Of a DNA stretch of 64,000 bases, positions 33,125-44,740 are shown piece by piece. Location of the stretch: positions 94,432,652-94,496,651 of the forward strand of contig OV050030.1 of the NCBI GenBank assembly GCA_920105625.2, in the 5' to 3' direction. The notes beneath the pieces were generated by a model that worked only from the letters and a program-made list of their open reading frames with translations, made no database searches and was not told where the DNA came from. Within the stretch, counting starts at the first letter, position 1; each line of letters starts with the position of its first letter. Position numbers and translations under genes: made by a program. Source of the DNA: Clusia tigrina. Taxonomy: Eukaryota > Arthropoda > Insecta > Diptera > Clusiidae.

Positions 33125-33960
33125 TATACAGATATGATCAGAATCAGTTTTGATTGTCCGGCCAAGGCCACTTTTTTTCTACACCGTTAGAAAAGCTTAC
33201 CTTCTTCGAGGTGTATATAAGATTCTAGAATGATTCAGAAACTTCTTGAATAGTGTAGAATTTTTTACTTCAAACATTCGAAAGTTATAAAAGCCACCAC
33301 ACAATTAAAGTCCGACGCAGTTGAGCAGAGATCGTATCAGAGTGTACATCGTGTATTTCAGTATTAAGAAGTAAGAAAGTGATGAAATGAATTATTAAAT
33401 AAAGTGCAAATTGTAACAAAGTAAACTTTAAGCCTAATATTAAGTGTGTAAATTGCAATAATTAAATAAAGCTAATTATTTGAATTTAATCAGCGATTGT
33501 TCGATTACTACACAATCCAATGGTACGAGTCCGAGTATTGAGAGTTAGAGTAAATTGTCAGGAGCGCAATTTCGTAACAGAATAAATTGTCAAAAGGGCA
33601 ATTTCGTAACAATATGGTTTGTAGAGTCCTATTAAAACACTAAGCAAAAAGAGGGCGGTATATACTAACTGCCTAATCCACTATTAACAAATATCCATAA
33701 CTTAAGATCTTTAAGAGATTTATAGACGAACTTACGAGAATCAACATGTGGACATTATAAAGCTAACTGCAAGAAATGAATTTGACCACACCGACTTTTG
33801 ATAAATGGAATTTTCGGGTCTAAAATTTAAATTAGCCTACCAATGGTCGTATTGATGCTACCGGAATAAAAAAAATAATAGTGGGTTTGCAAAATATGAG
33901 GATCATAATACTACCCGCCCAAAATTAACCAAAAATCATTACTAGGCTCCTATTAGAGAT
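33125..33960. repeat. Interspersed repeat, interrupted
   Basis: 33,125-33,195 (CAGATATGATCAGAATC ... CCACTTTTTTTCTACACCG) and 33,620-33,700 (TAAAACACTAAGCAAAAAG) match consecutive parts of the repeat at 44,277-44,740. About 200 bp of the repeat between them are replaced by an LTR. The 28,214-28,241 flank of the Jockey element is the beginning of the same copy. Confidence 0.8.
33196..33611 (+). repeat. LTR fragment of the SAP-gag family
   Basis: Plus-strand relative of the LTR at 22,087-22,605: shared blocks include CATTCGAAA(GT)TATAAA(A)G, TAAACTTTAAGCCTAATATTA and the two-fold terminal repeat ending GCAATTTCGTAACA. The 5' part is divergent or truncated. No internal region follows, so it is a solo LTR or remnant. 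Confidence 0.75.
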
Positions 33961-34675
33961 TTAACACCGAAATTTCACAGGAAGGTTACGGTTACCAACG
34001 TCAAACACCACACAAAAAATTGGCGGGTTTTTTTAACAGCCGCACCTACTATAGCCATATTGTTATAACTTACGACCTATACAAATATTTTTGGGCGAAA
34101 TTTTATATTAGTACGTATATTGGCCCTATAGACTCATAATGAAGAAATGAGGTCGATCAGATAAAGGTCGCGCCTCCCTCTAATATAATTAATTCAAGGT
34201 ACCCTACCGTAGATATGCAACTCATGATGATTTATGAAGAAAACATCCCCATTGTTGAACTCGCACGCACAAGGAAATGTAAAGGGTATTTCGAAGTCGC
34301 TTTTTTAATGTTTTTTCCATATGATTTCTTAGGATATCAGAATGGATATTCTGAACATGTCCTTGGTTATGTTTGCTTAGAATATGTCTTTTCAAATTCC
34401 ATTTTTAATTTCCATTTTGAATTCCATATTGAAACAAAATTCACAAATAAAGTTCGTTATATTAATTACACTCTCGTGTACTGGAATACTAATAAGTAAA
34501 TTCCATATTTTTTTGCTAAATAGTAATATTAGTTTCATAGATAAAAAATAAAATAAAATTAGAGCAGGTTGCTTATTAAAACATTGATAACATAATTCTC
34601 TATTTATACCAGAAATTACTGGTTTATATAATGTTGATGTAATATTATTTATTATTTGAATATTTTAACGTATTC
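33961..34675. other. Unassigned spacer
   Basis: Old AT-rich sequence. The open frame 34,215-34,499 (94 codons) shows no motif and I do not support it as a gene. Confidence 0.5.
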
Positions 34676-34880
34676 TTATCCAATAGACATGAACCACGTC
34701 ACAACTATATTTATTACTCTCCAAGCCGTTGATTGAGAGACACCAAACAAATTGCTTATTTCGTGAAAAGTATTAGTGTTTGCCATGTACCATAAAAAGA
34801 TTTAAATTTCTTAGTTCGGCCAACTTTCTGCAAGCCGCCAGTTCAACTCCTTCATAGTTAGAAACTTTGAATATAAACTT
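34676..34880 (-). pseudogene. PIF/Harbinger transposase fragment
   Basis: A 35-codon frame (34,786 down to a stop near 34,677) reads MANTNTFHEISNLFGVSQST followed by AWRVINIVVTW, the helix-turn-helix start of Harbinger transposases. Upstream, with two stops, ELNWRLAESW and IFLWY extend the match. The DDE core is absent. The equivalent intact protein is a nuclear cut-and-paste transposase. Too short to assign a family. Confidence 0.6.
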
Positions 34881-35379
34881 TTTTAAAGTTGCAAAATAAT
34901 TGTATGTCATACCAATAAGATAAGATGAAATTACGCGTTTTAACCATTCTGCCCCTTATAATCGTCAATACAATACGATTCGATAACTGATTTTTCCAAA
35001 ATAGACTTGACTTCGATTCTGGAATGTTGGTCTAATTCTCTACTATAACTATAATTTGTTGAGGACGAAACATTTAAAAAGTCTTCACTATTTTCTTCTC
35101 AACTGCTAATGGACGATGATTCACTTAAAAATAACTGGAGTAAAAAATTTGTTTAACTCATATTTAAAATTTTTTGAAACTTACATTAGTATTCATATTT
35201 ATGGTTTAATAATAAATAATAATAACTTTTCTCTCTTTGTCCCGTTTATTTTCTTTTTCTTGTTTTCTTTTTTTATTTTATTATATTGTTTTTAATTTCA
35301 TTAATTGAAAAATGTCTCAAACCTCTAAACACAGATATTTTTATATTTTTCATCTGCTTATTTTGACACCTGAACAAAA
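34881..35379. other. Unassigned AT-rich spacer
   Basis: No motif recognised; a poly-pyrimidine stretch lies at about 35,225-35,290. Confidence 0.5.
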
Positions 35380-36260
35380 GTGCAGCCAAGTTTAACGTGG
35401 AACCATAATTTGGATCGAAACCATTTCAATGAGAATGAATCCGTCCAGTACCATTGGAATACGGCTATTATGTTAAATTGCTTACTTAATTGGAAACGCG
35501 AAAATTCGGAATGTGCAATAGAAATTGAGGGTAAAACCCATTGGGTTGAAATTGATTCGAGCGCTTGTGTTTCTGTATGTCATGTAACTGACTATAGAAA
35601 ATTGTTTAAACATATCTGTGTGGAGCCTATTGTGAAAAAAATTAAAGTGCTAACTGGTGAAAACATTGTTGTAATTGGACAAATTAAAGTTAGAGTTAAA
35701 TTTTTGCAAAAATATCGTGAATTAAGTTTAATTATTGTCGACCCAATAAATGTGTTTAAAATACAGTTGGGAACAAATTGTCTTGACAGTTTGGTACCTT
35801 CAGGGTTCAAATATGTTATAGGTGTGAATACAGTTCATGCAATGGAAGAAAATTGTAAATTTGATTCTACAAGGTATGGAAAGTTATTTAGAAAAGAGAA
35901 TAACTCAACCATAATTGATAATGAGGCGGAGATATTGTTGAAAGAAGATGCTTATACGACTTTCAGCAAAGAGCATACAGTGTCTTTTGGGTTTAGTTAA
36001 AAAGTGGAAGAAGAATTCAAAAAGTTATGCGCAGAAGGAGTTATAATATCTGTCAGTAGAAGTAGGTGGGTCAGTCCGGTCGTTGTTGTAAATAATCCAT
36101 AAGACTATATTTGATTGAGAGAAGAACAATAAATCGGATTTTTGAAATGGAATATCACATAATACCGCGATGTGAAGATATTTTAGCCAATTTAGTGGGC
36201 TAGAAGTATTTTTCTAAAATAGACTTGACAGGTGCGTCCTTGCAAGTCGAAGTGTCCGAA
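35380..36260 (+). pseudogene. Gypsy protease and reverse transcriptase start
   Basis: A 206-codon open frame (35,380-36,000) has EGKTHWVEIDSSACVSVCH, where DSSA takes the place of the protease D-S/T-G-A, then TGENIVVIGQIKVRV and LGTNCLDSLVPS, typical of gypsy proteases. After the stop, KVEEEFKKLCAEGVI and SRWVSPVVVV (RT fingers) and KYFSKIDLTG (motif A region) are readable up to about 36,235 in shifted frames. The Gly-to-Ser change in the protease motif would probably inactivate it. Confidence 0.72.
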
Positions 36261-36516
36261 AGATCACAGAGTTATTGACAATCAACAAGCACATAGGATT
36301 ATTTAAGTACACATGAATGAAGGAAATCAATTATTTAAGCTATCATCACATCATTTACATACATTTATGGACTACCGTTTGTCATTGAAAGTGAGCTTCA
36401 CTCGTTAAGAGAAATTTTTTCAACGAAAAAAGACCTGCCATCAGTAGCGGCGAATCGGCTGCCAAGCTGGGCACTATTTTCTATCGATGTATGACTTTTC
36501 TATTAATTATAGAAAA

Positions 36517-36554
36517 GGATCTCAAATGGGGCACGCCGACCCCATTTGAGATCC
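36517..36554. repeat. Perfect 15-bp inverted repeat
   Basis: GGATCTCAAATGGGG (36,517-36,531), 8-nt spacer, CCCCATTTGAGATCC (36,540-36,554). It lies in the internal deletion zone of the gypsy element. Function unknown. Confidence 0.95.
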
Positions 36555-36920
36555 AGATTGGCATTGGAAGAGACTCGGGAAGATAAAGAATAAAGAGTGA
36601 ATTGTCTAAAGACAAATTTGTTAAAGGAGATGGACTAGAAAGGAAAGACGGGAATTTCGAAAATTATTTTAGGAACAGAAATTCTTTGGCCACGGAAAAT
36701 AATTGCGTGTTTTATGGGGGAAAGAATTGTAATTACAGAGTTGCTGACTGTCCACGTCGTGAACTCCTATTTCCGATGGCTTCCACCAGGTGCGAATGTG
36801 ACAATATTCTGCCTCTAAATTCAGAGTATGGCCTGCTGCGGAGAGAACTCGGCCACTTGGATTTGAACCAGCGAAGGAGCCGTAACACGACAACTTGGAT
36901 CCACACGACGCATCGACGGA

Positions 36921-36957
36921 GCAACAATAACAATAATAACAATAAAAATAACATTTA
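36921..36957. repeat. Short CAA/TAA-rich microsatellite
   Basis: AACAATAACAATAATAAC-type low-complexity tract; it makes a poly-Asn stretch in a spurious frame. Confidence 0.8.
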
Positions 36958-37194
36958 TTTACGTTTGTATATATAATAAATAGGAAATAAACAATTTAAG
37001 AAATAAGCCATGAATTATAAATATGAACAAAAGTAATAAGTATATATTAATAAAAGACAATTAAACATTACCAATGAAAACAAAATAAATTTTACATAGC
37101 GGACATATCGGGTTCGTACGTACGAAAGCACTAGCGAGAACGTATGTATGATGGCCTGGTATAGATTTTGCTATAGAGGAGTTCACACAGAACT

Positions 37195-37850
37195 GTGAAG
37201 CTTGTTGTGTACACCAGAAGGTTTCAAAGTCAATATTCCAAAATTGGGAAGATTCGACCGCATCGTTTCAGAGTACACATGCTGATTTTTGCAAATCAGC
37301 AGAAATTAACATTTTATTTATTTTCTAAACATATTCAAAGTGGCTGGATGCAAAAATTTACAGTAAAGGCGATGCTTCAGCAGTCATAGATTCGCTTATA
37401 TCGAACATCGCATTTTTTGGACTTCCTAAGAAAATAGTAATGGCCATGGTCCACCTTTTGGATCAACCGCTTTCAAAGACTTGTAAAAAGGATAGTATTG
37501 AATGTCTAAAATCGTCGCCGTACCATCTGCAATCAAACGGGAGTGCAGAGAGAGGTGTCCAAATTCTGAAAAGCGCATTAAAAAAGTATCTCTCTGATCC
37601 GAAGCTCAGAACAAAATCATGAGATTTTAAAATTAATAATTTTCTTTTGAATTACCGAACAACTCCACCAACTACAACAATAAAGACGCCAGCAAAAATG
37701 ATTTTAAAGCTTACACCAAAAACATTGTTAGAAGATCCAAGCATAAGCGAAATTGTTAGAATAGGGAGGAAGTTAAACATTTTAAAAATGAGATCTAGTC
37801 TCAAAATATCCGAAATTATACAAATAGGAATTACGACTTATTAAAAATTC
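37195..37850 (+). pseudogene. Gypsy integrase fragment
   Basis: Pieces of the integrase core: FFGLPKKIVM and NGPPFGSTAFKDL in alternate frames (second Asp changed to Asn), CLKSSPYHLQSNGSAERGVQ with the catalytic Glu, and FLLNYRTTPPTTT with TPAKMILKLTPKTLL toward the C-terminus. Several stops. The N-terminal zinc region is only vaguely visible near 37,190-37,250. Confidence 0.72.
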
Positions 37851-37860
37851 CAAAATACAA

Positions 37861-39100
37861 CATACAGGAAGTAATACTATATAAAAATATTGTAAAAAAT
37901 TATGTTAAATGGATTTATGCTAAAGTAGTTACATATGTTAGATATGTTATATGTAGAGTTGCACATATAAATCAAATAAAGAATTATAAGGGAAAAACTG
38001 TAAAGTTTAACGCGAAAGTTCAAACATATGCTATTGATTCAAAATAAATTTAGATACTGTTATTATTAAGTCCAGAGAACTTCCAACTATGGAAATTATT
38101 GGTGTATCATAATTTGCTGTAGCTAATAATTGGAGAACAGAATGTAACTCACACTTAGAAAATAACCAAATAGAATTAAGTCGTTCGAAACGGATTTAAG
38201 GATTTAACTTTAATTAATTAATTCAAAAATAAATAAATAAATAAGAGAAATAAATTGGGATTTGAATTTGTATTGTTATATGGTTCAAAATAAAAGCGTG
38301 GAGGAGTACAGATGTTTTTTTAAATAGCCTGCAAGCCAACTTTTTGTTCCGTATTGTTTAAGTTAGCTGGGAACGATAAGTATATGAATAAAGTCAGTCT
38401 AGTACAGACCACACATCTTGCAGTACTTTTTTATATCTGAATACACACATAATACTATCTAAATAGCTATATTACAATTTTTTATTCTATTCTACACTAG
38501 CAGAAAGTCGGTGACCAGAAGTAGAGATAATAGAAAACAAAAAAATTATATTTCGCACATTATTATGAAGTCATATAAAAAATAACCAAATTTCAAGGTC
38601 TATGTGTTTTAAATCTAAAAAAATTTTTATATGAATTTTTTATTTTGTACTTTTTCATATTATCATATAATATTTCTTTGAGACATGTTGGAAAATGCTA
38701 AAATTATTTACATTTTTATATATCCGCGAAGATATGCAAATTTGAGCCTACCATACATATGTAAATTATTTATATCTTATCACATAAGTGGTTGTATGGC
38801 ATATGAATAATTTTTGCATATAAATACGAATAATTCTTCTAAAATAAGCAGAAAACTTCAATACCAGAATGGGTGAGGCTGCTATGTACAGTCACTGGCA
38901 TGTGTATGATGAAGCGGTCGTATTTGTTATCCGATTTGGGCGAGTCTCCTGGGATGCTCCAGAGATGGAAAAACTAATAATACGAATTAACGAGTTTCGC
39001 CACATCCCTAATGAAGATGCTGGGAGAAAACTTCAACCACATATAAGATTACTGAATTTTATATAAATGAGAAATATACATTGGATTAGAAAAAAATTTA
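37861..39100. other. AT-rich unassigned region
   Basis: More than 1 kb of AT-rich sequence. A 65-codon frame at 38,869-39,066 (MGEAAMYSHWHVYDEAVVF...) is open but unrecognised; nothing else is supported. Confidence 0.45.
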
Positions 39101-39247
39101 TTTTAAGTGTATAAATTTTAAATAAATTAATAAAAAAAAAATTTTTGTGTAATTTTTCTTATGGTTTTGGTTGGTATGTTCTGTCGTTTTTGCTTTTCCT
39201 TGTGCTGATGGTCATGGTACATAATTTTTGTTTCGTCTACTTTTCTC

Positions 39248-39560
39248 TTAAAATAGTTTTAAAAGATTAAAATCTTCAACATTGTCATGATGGTTATAAT
39301 ACTTTTTATTATATAAATCATTTATATCGCTAAATGGACATGATGTTGAAAATTTTTTGGTGTTTTTAGTTCTGCCTATAACTATAATGGTTATTGTCCC
39401 GCCTTTCACTTCAAATCGAACATGTTGTCGTGTTGAAAATGTCAATCCAAGGCGCAGCATATATGGATGTGATTTTCATCTTCGTATAGATAATAATAAA
39501 CATTGATATCCATCTTCTGGTGTAACAAATACTTCCAGCAAATTGTCTACTACAACAACT
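39248..39560 (-). pseudogene. Unidentified ORF fragment
   Basis: The minus strand reads QVVVVDNLLEVFVTPEDGYQ, a stop, and then MLRLGLTFSTRQHVRFEVK and TITIIVIGRTKN up to a stop at 39,248. The composition looks like a real, beta-rich protein piece and not random sequence, but I do not recognise it. A Jockey RT fragment lies just to the right on the other strand. Confidence 0.25.
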
Positions 39561-39639
39561 TGTGCAATATTAAAATGTCACCATGCACCTTGACCAATAA
39601 AACATGTATAACTATTGTCAATGAACCAAAATATTTACT

Positions 39640-40130
39640 CTAAAAAAGGTGAATTTCCAGCTATAAAACTAAATAATGTTTCTGTTCCGCAAGCAAAAGA
39701 TGTGACATATCTAAGAATTCATCTTACCAGACGTCTGACCTGGAATAGCCACATCGAAGCCAAGAAAAAACATATGATACTAAAAGCCGAAATGAGCTTA
39801 TGCACAATAAATCCAGATTCAGTTCAGAAAAGAAAAAAACACTTGTACAAAGCTATTCTAAAACCAATTTAGACTTACGTGAGCCAGTTGTGGGGCACAA
39901 GCAACTCTAATATAAAATTAATACAAAGAACAAAATACAAAATTTTCAGAAGCATTACTGGCGCATTTTAGTTCATCAAATTTATCAACATTCACAACGA
40001 TCTGAAAAGAGAAATCAATGACTTTTACCGGAAATATACTCAAAAGATTAAAAGTCGTTCAAACCATCTAGCTAGAACCCTGGTGTTTAAACTAAATTCA
40101 ATAACGGTTCTTGTACCGAGTTGATAAAAT
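39640..40130 (+). pseudogene. Jockey-type RT C-terminal fragment
   Basis: The frame from 39,615 reads FPAIKLNNVSVPQAKDVTYL and HLTRRLTWNSHIEAKKKH, aligning to the thumb region of the other Jockey copies (12,138-11,653). It continues past a stop with SQLWGTSNSNIKLIQRTKYK and ends near 40,120. The rest of the element is absent. Confidence 0.78.
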
Positions 40131-40632
40131 GGCTGACAACAAGCACATAAACCTTGAGAATCAATCAAAAATAAGCTTAGTGAATATGAAAACACTCACA
40201 TTTAACTATTATTGATTGACTGACTTTTGGCTCTGCCAATCGTGGGATTTTATTCATTTTTTCTATCCATACATTACATATAATTTGTGTATACATATAT
40301 TTCGATATTATTGAATTTGAAGCATGGCCATGAAAAGTGCATTATGGACAAATTCGCAAGCTGTCCTTGACATGAGTTCTTCAGAGCATTGCACTTGATA
40401 TCATATTTCATCCAGTGCAATGCTTTCATTGCTATAATAAATTATCGGCGTTTTTGTCAACAATGCAAGTTTCATCGCTAAGCTAGCATAGCTTGCTTAA
40501 CAAAAGCCTAATAGTATGCAAAAGAACATGTTATGCATTAAAAGCTTGTATGTTAAATAACCTCCCAATGAGGTTTGCACATCAACTGTTAATGCAATTA
40601 ACAACTTTGTCGCGCGTTGAGCACCGCTCAAC
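40131..40632. other. Unassigned spacer
   Basis: Possibly 3' UTR of the Jockey fragment followed by old sequence. No gene seen. Confidence 0.4.
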
Positions 40633-41770
40633 CTATATTGGATTCTCTATTGGTTGGTGGCGAGGGCGAGGATGAGGCACCGTATTTGCTGACGTGATGA
40701 TTTCTGGTGTATTGACGCCACTTTGAATTCTTATTCTCCAGATGAGCCCAGTAATCAAAAGTATCACGGACAAGAACAGTGCGGTGTAACTGACCGCATG
40801 GTGGTAATAGTCTGGTAGTTGAATTTTATGCAGTGTCATCAGTTTTTCTTTGGCCAGAGCATTGTGCAATTCTGTCCGTTGAGTTGTGTAAGTGATCGCG
40901 TTGATTTTATCCAATAGTGGGGTTAGTTGTTCACTATTCGCTAATTCTGTAATTTTCCCTAGGCTTGTGCGTGATGCTGTTAACGAACTGGATACGAATT
41001 CTTCGCTTTGTATTGAGATTGAATTGTATTTTTGCTCGCACTCTGGCTGAAGTGTCAGATGTCGTGAGTATTTCAGTGCCAGCGGGACGATTTCTTTTCC
41101 GCAAACTGCAGTGGCTCGCGACGTTGACGGAATTGCATAAATCCATTGATTTTTCTTCTTCAATGGTAACCACGAAATGTTATTGGTCACAGTTTTCAGT
41201 ATACTATTTGGTTGAGTATTGTTGTAAAACAAATTGACTTCGCAGGAACACATCTCATTAGCTCCAATGATATAAAATCATCTGAGCTAATTCGCAGTTA
41301 CTGATGTATTTATGGCAAGAAAGCTTGTGCATGTATCAATTGCCACCATAGTATTGTTGACCCAATTTGGTACAGAAATTAGCATAAAGAATTCAAATCG
41401 GTCATGTTCCACCAGAGGTATTGTAATCCTAAAAACAAATTGGTCCTGAGTGAGTCCTCCATTTACCTTCATTATAGTATATATTTGTAATAAGTCCTAT
41501 TTATTTGCATGTAGTTTTAATGATTATGGCAGGTGGAGTTTAACTTTGTCAACTTCTGTGAGCAATTGCTCGAGAGTTAACAATAGCGGATTGAATTCAC
41601 AATGGTGAGTGTCTGTGAGAACATCCAGTAAAACAGACAGTGTCCGTTGTAACTCACAAGTGTGGGTTTGTTTAATCTTTCGGCAGAGTGGACGTAGGGT
41701 CCTGGTACCATTGAATAACGTTGATGCTTCTATCCAATAGGGTTCCAAATCGTAGCATGCAAGCAAATTC
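40633..41770 (-). pseudogene. Env-like protein of the BEL element
   Basis: Pieces 41,766-41,524, 41,472-41,287 and 41,253-40,633 in shifted frames follow integrase. The last, 206 codons, has cysteines near its start, a helical stretch and a strongly hydrophobic segment (SYTALFLSVILLITGLIW) followed by basic residues and a proline-rich tail, the layout of a membrane-anchored envelope C-terminus. By position and shape it is comparable to the env-like ORF of roo-type elements; I do not see enough identity for a firmer name. Internal stops make it non-functional. Confidence 0.55.
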
Positions 41771-42126
41771 CATTCTGTAGATGAAACAGCAACGGATCCT
41801 TACTAATCCATCGTCACATTTTTATACCTTAACAATTCGACCTAGAGGGTATTGGAGCACTGGTAAATTATTTTCTTTGATGATTATCATAGTATTTGGC
41901 TCTATGGTGCTGGTTGGACTCTTCCATTTGTGTCGTTGCTGACGTTGGCGAAGGTAATAGTATTAAAGGTGTGTCACCGATTTCCATCTACTTTGTAGGG
42001 ATAACTTGGATTCTGACATGTTCCTGTATATCTGTGCAGTTAACGGTTCATCGATCAAGAAGAGTCCCGAAGTTAACTCTGTTAGGTCATCTGGATCTAA
42101 TGACATTGGGGTAAGCGGCCGAGAAT

Positions 42127-42535
42127 TCAGAACTCATCGATCTCCACGACGATGGTTTCGAGTTCTTCGTAGGTAAGCGTACCAGTCGATACACTTCGTA
42201 GTAGCAAATGTTTGGCGGATTTAGCCGCTGCTTCCCATAAGCCTCCAAAATGTGGACCTCTAGGAGGAATAAATTTGAAGTTTATCACTTGATGGAATAA
42301 CTTAGACTTGGATCTGGTGCAACGCACGAACTTTTCACAACTTTCGTGCCATTATTTTTCCTTTTATAATCCAAAATCGTTGCCTTGATGCTGATAGCAA
42401 ACCTTGCGACCCACAATGCAAATTATTCTCATGCATCATGATGAGAATCATTCTAGAAATAAGGTCGTTGTATGGCAACACCATGGGGTTTTTTGCGTCA
42501 TAACTCAAGCCTTGATCATCAATAAACGGTGGCAA
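42127..42535 (-). pseudogene. BEL integrase pieces
   Basis: 42,535-42,335 covers the zinc domain (HENNLHCGSQGLLSASRQRF). 42,327-42,127 covers the end of the core with PPRGPHFGGLWEAAAKSAKH, including the catalytic Glu, and TYEELETIVVEI. The two catalytic Asp motifs that should lie between have been deleted. 42,120-41,820 may hold remnants of the C-terminal domain. Confidence 0.8.
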
Positions 42536-43010
42536 ATTGATGATATTGATAGTGTTATTGACAGTTGAGTGACGTTCTTAACTTTTAATGTCATCGTAAA
42601 AGGTTCTTCTTTGGATACTTGACAATCAATGTAAATGACGCGCCGGACCCCTTGCTTCTAAATAGTTTCACATAACGAATGACATATCCTACAATTTTTG
42701 CAGGCAACGAAATGAGTTCTTTTGATTGATTTCTTCCCAGAAGGTTGGAATAGATTCTCTAGAAGTTCGTGTTAGAGCTGCATTAGTCTACCGCCTAAGT
42801 TCTAAAGCACATTGTTCTCGCGGAGGTTGAAGTGGTCAAAATTCTAATAAGCTTGGGTGATTTTACGACATCTGCTACTAATTGGTATTTGCTGGCTTGA
42901 TCATCAGCCAGAGCCTGAAGTGGGCGGATAGCCAAATACGGTGCAGACGTTGTACCGTAGGTGATGGTCGTGAACTGTTAACACTTCATGGGATGTGAGG
43001 GATCCTCACT

Positions 43011-44231
43011 TCACCAGATGAGTTGATACTTTTGATTGGCTTTATCTAACCGCACTTGTCGATACATCTTTTCAATGTCAACTGGAAAGCAAAATCGTGG
43101 GAGCCGGAAGCGCAAAAGAATAGTGAACACTTCTTCCTGTATAGTTGGTCCTGTTGCCAAAAGGTTGTTTAAAGAAAGGTTGGTTGATGTTTTGGGTGAA
43201 GCATCGAATACAACCCTGAACTTTTTCGTTGAGCTATCTGGCTTCAAGACGGCATGATGTGGAAGAAAGTGTTCTGTACTCTTGATACTAGTTGTTTTAA
43301 TCTCTTGCATATGATCAAGCCACTTGTATTCGCTCATGAAGGCCACATATGTGGCCTTGAATTCAGTAATTTTTATCATTTTTCATTCAATTGTCATGAA
43401 TCGTTGCAGAGCTAACTTCCGTCATTCTCAGTTGGTTTGAAAAGTTTCACTATGAAGCGCTCGTTATTGTCAAGTTGATAATTTTGCAGAAAATGTTCTT
43501 CACAGCGACGTTCGGCGGTTGTAAACTTGCATCTAGGTGTGTCACATCCTTCAAGTTGCCAGAATTGTTCAAGAATGTCGTTGAGAGGACCATTCTCCTG
43601 ACCAGTGTAGACTGCAGATGTTGCTGTCTTTGTTGTGCTTGACCAGTTTTTCCACTTATCACCCAGCCAAGCAATGTGTTTTGCATGGTTGGGAGCTCAG
43701 AAGTTGTTTTTATTATTTTCCCATTTCTATTTGGTCGTAATGTAACTCTGCATCCAGGAGAACATCGATTTTTCCTGATTGTTGAAATTCCGAATCAGCT
43801 GGTTGTACATCTTTAGGAATTGGCCATTTTGTAATTTTTAGCTGCTGAGTTGGTAGAGTTGGAACAATATTTGGTAACACAAATGCCTCGAAGTCAACTG
43901 CAAAGTTGCTTGTTCGAGATTCCAGTTTTATGTCACCTTTTTATTTGTACATTTCCAATACGTTCAATGGAATTGGAAATATGCCGAATCTTTTAATGAC
44001 ACGCTCGGAGACAATGCTGATCTGTGATCCTGACTCGAGGATAGCTCTAAATTCACCCGATCTTCCATTCGTAGCTGTTAATTTAGCTGTTCCCAACAAG
44101 ACATCACTTCGATGTGTAGGCATGGTGTCGGTGGCTGCTGATGCCACTGAGTATTGGAAATGGTTGTAGTTGTTGTTGCTACTGCTTTGGAGGTAGTTGC
44201 CTCTGCATTGGTTGGTGTTGATCGTTTTCAT
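43011..44231 (-). pseudogene. BEL protease and reverse transcriptase start
   Basis: 44,231-43,941: FRAILESGSQISIVSERVI, protease with Glu in place of the catalytic Asp of DSG. 43,686-43,450: TLLGWVISGKTG, the linker typical after BEL protease. 43,379-43,011: EHFLPHHAVLKPDS, FRVVFDASPKTS and VDIEKMYRQVRLD (RT up to motif A). The rest of RT and RNase H (43,010-42,540) is too decayed to read with confidence. Confidence 0.78.
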
Positions 44232-44276
44232 CTTATGGTCTTCTCCCGTGCTTCTAGATGCAACAACGTGCTATGT

Positions 44277-44740
44277 TTATACCCTTTACCTTTAAAAAAG
44301 GTAAATAGGGTATACTAATTTTGTGCTTTTGAGAGGGGTTGGAATTTCAAGAAGGAGGCGTGGTAGGTCTGGACATATATATTCAGATATGATCAGAATC
44401 CCTTTTTAAGCAATTTTTATTTTGTCCGTCCGTCTGTCCTTCTGTGGCCACTTTTTTTCTACACCGTTAGAGCTATCTTAATGAAATTTGGCAAAACTGT
44501 AGCCTGCACAAAGATACAGAACCAGATTGCTATATTAGCCGATTTGGACAAAGACCACGCCTACCTCCCATATAAGGAACTTTTTTCACCTTTTTTAAAA
44601 TGACTATAACTTCGGTCCAATTGACGGAATCGGGACATTATTTGGCAGTTATGGAGATGTGGGTCCTACTAAACACTAAGCAAAAAGTTGGCGGTATATG
44701 TTAACTGCCACGCCCACTATATACAAATTTTAATAACAGG
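44277..44740. repeat. Interspersed repeat, complete copy
   Basis: Starts with a hairpin-like ACCCTTTACCTTT/AAAGGTAAATAGGGT (44,281-44,311) and continues with CAGATATGATCAGAATCC, GTCCGTCCGTCTGTCC and AACACTAAGCAAAAAG. Parts recur at 28,214-28,241 and 33,125-33,960. It separates the BEL remains from the errantivirus block. Non-coding. Confidence 0.75.

Larger units (their letters stand above)
35380..37860 (+). mobile_element. Decayed Ty3/gypsy element (pol fragments)
   Basis: Plus-strand remains of a gypsy element: protease, start of RT, and integrase, with a large loss between about 36,300 and 37,150. LTRs were not identified. The protein pieces resemble the class annotated as K02A2.6-like pol in animal genomes. 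AT-rich flank follows. Confidence 0.72.
40633..44231 (-). mobile_element. Decayed BEL/Pao element with env-like ORF
   Basis: Minus-strand order: protease (44,231-43,941), linker, RT start (43,379-43,011), integrase N- and C-terminal pieces (42,535-42,127), then an env-like region (41,770-40,633). This is the layout of roo-like BEL elements that carry an envelope gene. No LTR was found on either side and the 3' end is not defined. Confidence 0.75.

Noticed and set aside
34215..34499. 94-codon plus-strand ORF
   Set aside because: Low-complexity, Phe/Tyr-rich, no motif, no homologue among the elements here.
36602..36976. 124-codon plus-strand ORF with poly-Asn
   Set aside because: Spans the gypsy deletion zone and a CAA microsatellite; no domain.
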